This document shows positions 58,672 to 64,000 of a DNA stretch of 64,000 bases, piece by piece. The translations under genes were made by a program, and so were the position numbers. The DNA comes from Paenibacillus glycanilyticus (lineage in GTDB: Bacteria; Bacillota; Bacilli; Paenibacillales; Paenibacillaceae), in NCBI RefSeq assembly GCF_030161375.1, contig NZ_BSSQ01000014.1, positions 446,628-510,627 on the forward strand. Reading direction: 5' to 3'. The number at the start of each line of letters is the position of its first letter. Positions within the stretch are counted from its first letter, which is position 1. A model generated the notes under the pieces. It saw only the letters and a list, made by a program, of their open reading frames with translations. It was not told the DNA's origin and did no database searches.

Positions 58672-60359
58672 GATTTTACCCGCTTTCTTGAAGGTTTGAT
58701 GAGCAGTTCCATGACCGCAATGATGAGAATAACGAGACCGCCGCCCGTTAAGGTCGCCGCAGCCGCATAGCCGAACTGCAAATCCTCGAACGCTTTGTTA
58801 ATCACTACCGGAAGCGTCATAAAGTTAGGCGGATACAAGATGGACGAGATCGCCAGATCAAACACGCTCGCCCCAAAGGCGGCTAGACCCGCGTACAACA
58901 TGGCCCCTTTGATGAGCGGCATTAAGATCGACGTAACCCGCTGCCAGAAGGATGCGCCTTGCATTTGGGCCGCCGACAACAGCTGTCTCGGCACCTTCGC
59001 CATCGCTCCAACAACAACTCTCGTAATGACCGGAATTACGCCGGCTACGCTTGCCAGGATCAGAATCCAAGGCGTTCCGTAGAGGAGAAGTCCGATTTTC
59101 TCCAGCCAGGCCTGATTCCAAATAAAAATATAACCGATGCCAAGCACGATTCCCGGCACAGCCAGCGATACAAGTGAAATGACGTCGATCGTCTTGCGCA
59201 GCTTGAATTCGGAATAAGTCAAGACATAAGCAACGAGGAAACCAACGAATAACCCAATCACCGCCGCTACCGCCGCAATCTCAAGCGAATGGATGAGACC
59301 TTCCAGCAAAGCGTCGTTTTTCCCCGCAAATAAAGCTCTATAATGTTCAAACGTCAACCCCTTGCCGGAGGAAGAGGAGCTGCCCGAAATAGACATCAGC
59401 AGATTGGAGCCAAACGGGATGCCGATAACAACCGCAAGAAAAACAAGGTTCCCGATGACAAGATAAATACCGCCTTTGCGCGGTTTTCTAGGTTCCGAGC
59501 GCGTGGCCCTTGAAGACAGAAAATCGTACCGGGATTTACGCATCGCATACAGTTGAACGCTCATCGCAAGCGCAATGAGCAGCACGAGATAAAACGATAA
59601 CGCCCCAGCCATATCAAACCGAATTGGGGAGGTGTACAGCGCTGAATAAATGGAATAAGGCAAAGTCGGAAAACGGAATATCGTCGCAATGGATGCCGGA
59701 AGACCAAAGTCTCCTACCGTATCCATAAAAACAAGCATCGCTCCGGAACAAATCGCCGGCAGCAGGAGTGGCGCTTGAATCGTCCGCCATACGGTCCAGC
59801 TGGAGCCGCCGGACAATCGTGCGGCTTCGCTCAGCCGGTCCACCTTCCATTCGAGTGCCGAATATACCGTTAAGTAGGCAAGCGGGAATTTGCTTAACGT
59901 CATGACCACAATCAGTCCAACCGGTTGGAAAATAAACGAATGAAGGCTATGCCAACCCAGCCACTGCGCGGCTAAACCGTCGGCAGAAGCAAACATCACC
60001 CAACCTTGCGCCAATATAAAGGACGGGGTAATGATGAGTATCCAAACGGCGAAATCAAGCAGCTTTGCGCCCCGGAAAACCCAATTGGCTCTCGCCATAG
60101 CAATCGCCGTCCCGATGATGGTTGCAAATACCGTCGTCCCAATACCCAGAATGACGGAATTTTTAAGGGATACATACCAAAGCGGCCGCCGGAATACGTC
60201 CAGCAGCAACGACAGGTTTCCCAGTTTGAATTGACCGAAAAAAACGCCCGGCAGAAGCACTTGAATGACTACGGCAAAAAGCGGCAGCAATATAAGCAGA
60301 AACAGGACGGCTAGCACTAGCCAGCCTGTCCGGTTTCCTTGTGATCCCATTCGCAGCAT
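58668..60359 (-). CDS. ABC permease, double-module (FbpB-like)
   Basis: A 563-residue permease with two fused BPD transport modules, each of about six helices. Coupling-loop motifs are visible as EAARLSGGSSWTVWRTIQAP and AAQMQGASFWQRVTSILMPL. This fused architecture is typical for Fe(III) and related small-anion importers. Its start overlaps the binding protein stop by one base. Confidence 0.92.
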   Translation of the reverse strand: MLRMGSQGNRTGWLVLAVLFLLILLPLFAVVIQVLLPGVFFGQFKLGNLSLLLDVFRRPLWYVSLKNSVILGIGTTVFATIIGTAIAMARANWVFRGAKLLDFAVWILIITPSFILAQGWVMFASADGLAAQWLGWHSLHSFIFQPVGLIVVMTLSKFPLAYLTVYSALEWKVDRLSEAARLSGGSSWTVWRTIQAPLLLPAICSGAMLVFMDTVGDFGLPASIATIFRFPTLPYSIYSALYTSPIRFDMAGALSFYLVLLIALAMSVQLYAMRKSRYDFLSSRATRSEPRKPRKGGIYLVIGNLVFLAVVIGIPFGSNLLMSISGSSSSSGKGLTFEHYRALFAGKNDALLEGLIHSLEIAAVAAVIGLFVGFLVAYVLTYSEFKLRKTIDVISLVSLAVPGIVLGIGYIFIWNQAWLEKIGLLLYGTPWILILASVAGVIPVITRVVVGAMAKVPRQLLSAAQMQGASFWQRVTSILMPLIKGAMLYAGLAAFGASVFDLAISSILYPPNFMTLPVVINKAFEDLQFGYAAAATLTGGGLVILIIAVMELLIKPSRKRVKS

Positions 60360-61498
60360 TATTTCACCGCTTTATCGGCAAACCATTGTTTGATTTCGCC
60401 TTCATGCTCGCCTGCCCAGCCCGCTTCCGCAACAACCAGCTTTGCGTCAGCCGCACGGTCCGCTTTTGCGTTAACGCCTTTTACCGAAGGCTCGAAGTAA
60501 CTCTCGTCGCCTTTGTCGATCAATGCCTGCTGCGTTGCCGGATCAAGCAGGAATTCTACGAATGCTTTTGCCGCTTCTTGATGTTTGGATTCCTTCTGAA
60601 TGGCAGCAACGCGTACCGAAGCCGGTGCGCCTTCTGCCGGCCAAACAATATCAACAGGTTCGCCGGAGTTCTTGAGCGTATACGCATTGCTTTCTTGAAG
60701 CGCCGCGGCTTTGATCTCGCCGTCCGTCAAAGCTTTTGCCACGTTAGGGTTTTTCGGGTAGACATGAACATCGTTTTTGAGCAGAGCGTCAAAGAAGCTT
60801 TTGCCTTGATCCATGCCTTCCGATTGGAAGAACCAAGCGACAAACGGGTACGCCGGAGCCGCTACGGCAGGATCGGCCATGCCGATGGTACCTTTGAATT
60901 TGGCATCCAGCAGATCATTCCAAGTTTTCGGGGCGCTGTTTGCGTCAAATGCTTTGGTGTTGTATACGATAACCGATGCGGCATGCTCGCCTGTCGGGAA
61001 GTAAGTATGGTTAGTTGGGACAAGCGATTTGGCAAAGTCAGTCAACCCGTCCAAGTTGCTTGGCGCCCAGCTGTCGAGAAGCTGGCCATTTTTGCCCATC
61101 TGGTCAATTGTTGGCATGGAGTCCATCCATACGACATCCCAATGCGGATTGCCTTTCTCCGCTTCGATCCGGGAAGCGATCTCCGCGCCGTTGCCGGAAA
61201 CGATCTCCAATTTATAGCCTGTTTTCTCTTCGAACATCGGCTTAACGATATCGTCGAAGTCGTTCAAATAAACAACGAGAGGTTCGTCTTTGCTGGCATC
61301 TGCCGCCGTGTTGTCTGCAGCCGGTTCTGTGGATGTCTCTGTGCTGGCTTCAGTGGTTGCCGCGGCATTATTCGTGGCTCCCGCCGTATTAGCTTCGTTA
61401 TTGCTATTCGCGTTGTTGCCGCATGCCGCCGATAATGCAGCTGATACCATCAATACGCTCGCAAGCATAAGACCCTTCATTTTATATCCGTTTGCCAT
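60359..61498 (-). CDS. Extracellular solute-binding lipoprotein (iron/phosphonate type)
   Basis: About 379 residues with a lipoprotein signal (LMLASVLMVSAALSAACGNN) and a Thr/Ala/Glu-rich spacer, then a type II periplasmic-binding domain of the Fe(III)/AfuA or 2-aminoethylphosphonate family (VVYLNDFDDIVKPMFEEKTG, DVVWMDSMPTIDQMGKNGQL). I cannot see the paired tyrosines that define ferric-binding members, so the substrate stays open. The ATG at 61498 follows GGAGGGG; the longer ORF from 61531 is rejected. A LysR gene is divergent upstream. Confidence 0.9.
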   Translation of the reverse strand: MANGYKMKGLMLASVLMVSAALSAACGNNANSNNEANTAGATNNAAATTEASTETSTEPAADNTAADASKDEPLVVYLNDFDDIVKPMFEEKTGYKLEIVSGNGAEIASRIEAEKGNPHWDVVWMDSMPTIDQMGKNGQLLDSWAPSNLDGLTDFAKSLVPTNHTYFPTGEHAASVIVYNTKAFDANSAPKTWNDLLDAKFKGTIGMADPAVAAPAYPFVAWFFQSEGMDQGKSFFDALLKNDVHVYPKNPNVAKALTDGEIKAAALQESNAYTLKNSGEPVDIVWPAEGAPASVRVAAIQKESKHQEAAKAFVEFLLDPATQQALIDKGDESYFEPSVKGVNAKADRAADAKLVVAEAGWAGEHEGEIKQWFADKAVK

Positions 61499-61596
61499 TT
61501 CTCTTACCCCTCCAATATCTTTTTCTTTCATTCTCAGATTAACGAGAAATTGTAAATGGAAGATTAAGAGAATGATAAGATTACATTAAATAACGT

Positions 61597-61612
61597 CTAT
61601 CCTTATTGATAG
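61597..61612. promoter_or_regulatory. Inverted repeat at the lysR promoter
   Basis: CTATC-N6-GATAG overlaps the -35 box of the LysR gene, in the region shared with the divergent ABC importer; a likely autoregulatory LysR site. Confidence 0.5.
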
Positions 61613-61634
61613 GTTTATCGAAATTATCTATAGT
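61606..61634 (+). promoter_or_regulatory. Promoter of the LysR gene
   Basis: -35 TTGATA (61606-61611), 17-base spacer, -10 TATAGT (61629-61634). Confidence 0.7.
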
Positions 61635-61665
61635 TAGGCAGTAGAGATAAGGAGATGAACCTGAG

Positions 61666-62559
61666 ATGAACTTACAGCAGCTTCGCGTATTTGCGCATGC
61701 CGCCCGTCTGTCTACCTTAACAGAGGTAGCAGCCGAGCTTTCCCTTAAACAACCAACCGTCAGCTTTCATCTGAAGAAGCTGGAGGAAGCCCTTGGCGTA
61801 GAACTGTTCTACAAACATCCCAGGCAGCTCCGGCTTACCGATGCCGGACAAACCCTTCTTCCCTATGCCAAACGCATTTGCGCGTTATTGGATGAATCCA
61901 GCCAGTTAATGATGGAGATTCGGGACCAAGGCCGCGGACAATTAAAAATAGGGGCGAGCTATATACCCGCCACCTACTTTCTGCCGCCGTATTTGGCTGC
62001 CTTCCAGGCTGATCACGATAAAGTAATTCCCCAGCTTACGGTCAAACAAGCCGGCACGGTGATTAAACTGCTGAGAGAGTTCGAGATTGATGTGGCCGTA
62101 GTCTCGCTAATTGTCCGTCCGCAGGAAGATCTGGAGATTATCCCGCTTGCGGATGACGATTTGAAGCTTGTTCTGCCTTTTAACCACCATCTGGCCCATC
62201 AAGAGACGATCACCGTTGACGATCTTCGGACGGAATCCTTTCTCCTTCACGAGCATGGCTCCACCTCCAGGGAGTTGTCCGAGTTATGGGCAAGGGACAA
62301 CGGGCTGGAATGGAAGATTGGAATGGAGCTGGGTGCAATTGAGACAATCAAGGAATCCGTCAAATACGGGATTGGCATCGGCATTTTGCCATGGCGGAGC
62401 GTGAAGCGCGAAGTGGAAGGGAAGGAGCTCGTCCTGCGGGAATTGCCGGGTAAGGTACAGCAGCGGCACATTTGTCTCGCTTTCCGGAAAGCCGATATCT
62501 TGGCTTATCATGTCCGTTCCTTCATTCAATTCATGAAGCACTCCTGCCAGAAGGAATAA
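61666..62559 (+). CDS. LysR-family regulator of the divergent ABC importer
   Basis: A 297-residue LysR-type regulator. The helix-turn-helix (about 15-60) reads LSTLTEVAAELSLKQPTVSF, then HLKKLEEALGVELFYK. The rest is the effector-binding domain, with LKIGASYIPATYFLPPYL. It is similar to the CysL/CbbR branch. Its divergent position and the dyad in the promoter suggest control of the neighbouring iron/phosphonate-type importer. Confidence 0.92.
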   Translation: MNLQQLRVFAHAARLSTLTEVAAELSLKQPTVSFHLKKLEEALGVELFYKHPRQLRLTDAGQTLLPYAKRICALLDESSQLMMEIRDQGRGQLKIGASYIPATYFLPPYLAAFQADHDKVIPQLTVKQAGTVIKLLREFEIDVAVVSLIVRPQEDLEIIPLADDDLKLVLPFNHHLAHQETITVDDLRTESFLLHEHGSTSRELSELWARDNGLEWKIGMELGAIETIKESVKYGIGIGILPWRSVKREVEGKELVLRELPGKVQQRHICLAFRKADILAYHVRSFIQFMKHSCQKE

Positions 62560-62607
62560 AGAAAAGCCGTTCTGCAATCATCGGATGATGATCTTCGACG
62601 GCTTCTC
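62557..62607. terminator. Terminator between LysR and TolB-like genes
   Basis: AGCCGT / ACGGCT stem with extensive inner pairing; on the minus strand it is followed by TTTTCTTTATT, so it mainly serves the TolB-like gene. Confidence 0.6.
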
Positions 62608-62616
62608 TAACCACTA

Positions 62617-63474
62617 TTAGGAGTTCAACCGATAACTTACAAAAGCAAGCTGCGTGCTGTCCGGCGACCACGAATTGACGTTAATCGTTCCTTGTCCGCC
62701 AAACAGCTGAACGAGCGTCCGGTATTCGCCGCCTTCACTTGACATGAGACGGATTTCCACCTGCTTGTTAGGGGGATGGTCGCCAGGCTCAACATCGCCT
62801 TTCCGGTACGTTATATAGGCAACCAAGCTGCCATCCGGCGACACGTGAGGAAACCAGTTGTTGCTCTCGTCAAACGTCATCTGCGTCTGCTCGCTGCCGT
62901 CCGCCTTCATCCGCCAAACCTGCATAAGTCCCGTCCGAACCGAATTGAACCAAATATACTCGCCATCCGGCGAATACTCCGGACCATCGTTAAGTCCGGG
63001 AACGTTCGTCAATTGCGTCTCTTCTCCGCCAATGGCCGGGATGATATAAATATCGTATTGGCCGTTTCTCTCCGCGCAATAGGCTAGCGTGCTGCCGTCC
63101 GGCGACCAGCCATGCAAATAGCTTGGCCCCATTGGAGTTACTAATACGGGATCCCCGCCTTCGATCGGAATTACATAAATGCGGGATTGCCCGTCTTCCT
63201 TCGTATGATGGCTGACGGCAAGACGGGAGTTGTCCGGAGACAAGACGTGGTCGTTATTGCAACGGTTGGCATATAACGAAGCTATTTCTTGGCTTCTCCC
63301 TTGTTCAATATCATAGCTATAGATCCGGCCCTTGCTGTTATAGATTAAGGTTTTGCCATCGCTTGTCCAATTCGGCGCTTCAATTAAGTAATCAAATTGC
63401 GCAAGTACGCGGCGCTCTCCCGAGCCCGCATCCACAATCTCTAGAAAGCTTGTAACGCCTGCTGCATCCGCCAT
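62617..63474 (-). CDS. TolB-like beta-propeller protein (PD40 repeats)
   Basis: A 285-residue protein built of about six WD40-like PD40 repeats; the repeated signature is S-P-D-G/S (WTSDGKTLIYN, LSPDNSRLAV, WSPDGSTLAYC, YSPDGEYIWFN, VSPDGSLVAYI, WSPDSTQLAFV). No signal peptide, so unlike TolB it is cytoplasmic. Paenibacillus genomes hold several such proteins; a DPP6/TolB-like protein-binding role is assumed but not shown. Ribosome site AAGGAGAGGG. Confidence 0.85.
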   Translation of the reverse strand: MADAAGVTSFLEIVDAGSGERRVLAQFDYLIEAPNWTSDGKTLIYNSKGRIYSYDIEQGRSQEIASLYANRCNNDHVLSPDNSRLAVSHHTKEDGQSRIYVIPIEGGDPVLVTPMGPSYLHGWSPDGSTLAYCAERNGQYDIYIIPAIGGEETQLTNVPGLNDGPEYSPDGEYIWFNSVRTGLMQVWRMKADGSEQTQMTFDESNNWFPHVSPDGSLVAYITYRKGDVEPGDHPPNKQVEIRLMSSEGGEYRTLVQLFGGQGTINVNSWSPDSTQLAFVSYRLNS

Positions 63475-63581
63475 GAATCCCTCTCCTTATGTAACCGTTT
63501 TTATAACCCGATTGTAGGTTAACGACTACAGAAAGAATTGTCAATCCAAACCGGACCCTTTCCTGTACAAAAAAAAAAGGA
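63475..63581. other. Upstream region of the TolB-like gene
   Basis: Short region with a TTGACA hexamer on the minus strand (about 63538-63543) and no fitting -10 at normal distance. No gene seen. Confidence 0.4.
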
Positions 63582-63627
63582 GGTGTCCCATAAGTCATGA
63601 AAATGACGATGGGACACCCTGTTTTTT
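63582..63627. terminator. Strong bidirectional stem-loop, possible IS end
   Basis: GGTGTCCCAT..GTCAT-GAAA-ATGAC.ATGGGACACC with A-run before and T-run after. It functions as a terminator in both directions by form. GGTGTCCCA also looks like the terminal repeat of IS1182-type elements, so it may mark the left end of the transposon that begins at 63911. Confidence 0.7.
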
Positions 63628-63656
63628 GTTTTAGGTAAACCAGCTGCCTGCGCATT

Positions 63657-63803
63657 AAATGTTCTTCCAATCGCCATTGCTCAGGGATTCCCTTTAATCA
63701 ACGAGGTAAGGTAGGAATCCCTGAGCAAAAGCGACCGCTTCAAAGCTTTCTGAAAGAAAGCTACTTCGTAAGCATAAACTTCGCTTCTCCAGAATCATTT
63801 AAT
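63657..63803 (+). repeat. Structured dispersed repeat, copy C
   Basis: Flank GTTCTTCCAATCGCCATTG, perfect 13-bp inner stem GCTCAGGGATTCC (63679-63691) / GGAATCCCTGAGC (63714-63726), then AAAAGCGACCGCTTC, a hairpin AGCTTTC-TGAAA-GAAAGCT, and CTTCTCCAGAATCATT. Homologous to copies A (28970-29110) and B (37053-37164). Confidence 0.7.
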
Positions 63804-63910
63804 GCTCCGTCTGCCTTTAACCTGTTCATGAAATGCTCAAACAAAAAGAAGCCAACCCTTGTTAAAATGGAGGTACCACCCAACCATTCTAAGTAAAGAG
63901 AGGCTTCTTT

Positions 63911-64000
63911 ATGTACAAAGAATATAACATCGATCAACTGTCCTTGCCAATGGACTTGCAAGAAGATATCCCCGAAAATCATCTCGTACGCGTCATCAAC
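63911..64000 (+). mobile_element. Transposase, IS1182-like, 5' end
   Basis: Thirty codons before the window ends. YNIDQLSLPMDLQEDIPENH, followed by LVRVIN, matches the N-terminal domain of IS1182-type (DUF772) transposases. Ribosome site AGAGAGG 7 bases upstream of the ATG. It cannot be judged whether the gene is complete beyond the edge. Confidence 0.85.

Noticed and set aside
60341..61435. A 364-codon plus-strand frame opposite the solute-binding protein
   Set aside because: Antisense shadow, Cys/Arg/Phe-rich, no ribosome site.

Overview
The window looks like chromosomal DNA of a Paenibacillus-type low-to-moderate GC Firmicute. Reasons: strong AGGAGG-type ribosome binding sites, GTG/TTG starts, a glcT-EIIA-ptsG-ptsH-ptsI glucose PTS locus, an S-layer-homology protein, YesM/YesN-like sensor kinase plus AraC-type response regulator pairs beside lplABC/msmEFG-like sugar ABC transporters, and a bicupin oxalate decarboxylase. 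This is inferred from gene content, not from a marker gene. No rRNA, tRNA, CRISPR array or prophage was recognised.

Layout. 1-11.5 kb: 3' end of fabV, a flavin oxidoreductase, aconitase (acnA), a cytochrome P450-TetR operon with a clear self-regulation site, a TerC-type membrane protein, chorismate synthase (aroC), a LysR regulator, and two near-identical trhO tRNA hydroxylase genes flanking a small cysteine-rich YuzB-like gene. 11.6-14.6 kb: an unusual accessory module, a membrane protein with PrsW-protease-like signatures fused to a C-terminal PD-(D/E)XK nuclease-like domain, followed by a translationally coupled small acidic protein (likely immunity) and a small membrane protein. 14.8-17.7 kb: a MerR-SDR operon with a textbook MerR promoter, and a sulfatase.

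17.7-28.4 kb: a carbohydrate locus (response regulator, histidine kinase, solute-binding protein, two permeases, GH2 beta-mannosidase, divergent AraC regulator), probably for mannoside or manno-oligosaccharide uptake and hydrolysis. 28.4-29.15 kb: gene-free, filled with degenerate palindromic repeats and a dispersed structured repeat. 29.2-35.9 kb: a second kinase/regulator pair divergent from a sugar ABC transporter that lacks its own ATPase. 36-43.6 kb: a divergent Prs paralogue, a dense stem-loop cluster, a Nudix hydrolase, a Gfo/Idh/MocA oxidoreductase, an FMN riboswitch-controlled EamA transporter (probable flavin transporter), a flavin oxidoreductase, an epimerase and a glycosyltransferase.

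43.7-48.9 kb: the complete glucose PTS operon, with the GlcT-type antiterminator target and terminator placed upstream of glcT itself, so the whole operon appears autoregulated by antitermination. 49-57.5 kb: pirin, a large SLH surface protein, a beta-lactamase-fold hydrolase, a hemolysin III/TrhA protein, an exported small protein, a bicupin oxalate decarboxylase with an altered active-site lid, and a cupin with a polyglutamine tail. 57.6-62.6 kb: an iron/phosphonate-type ABC importer with a divergent LysR regulator. 62.6-64 kb: a TolB-like beta-propeller protein, a structured repeat, and the start of an IS1182-like transposase cut by the window edge.

The most interesting items are the PrsW-nuclease fusion with its partner gene, the FMN-riboswitch EamA transporter, the relocated GlcT antiterminator, the tandem trhO pair around a small Cys protein, the altered oxalate decarboxylase lid, and a family of mosaic structured repeats.
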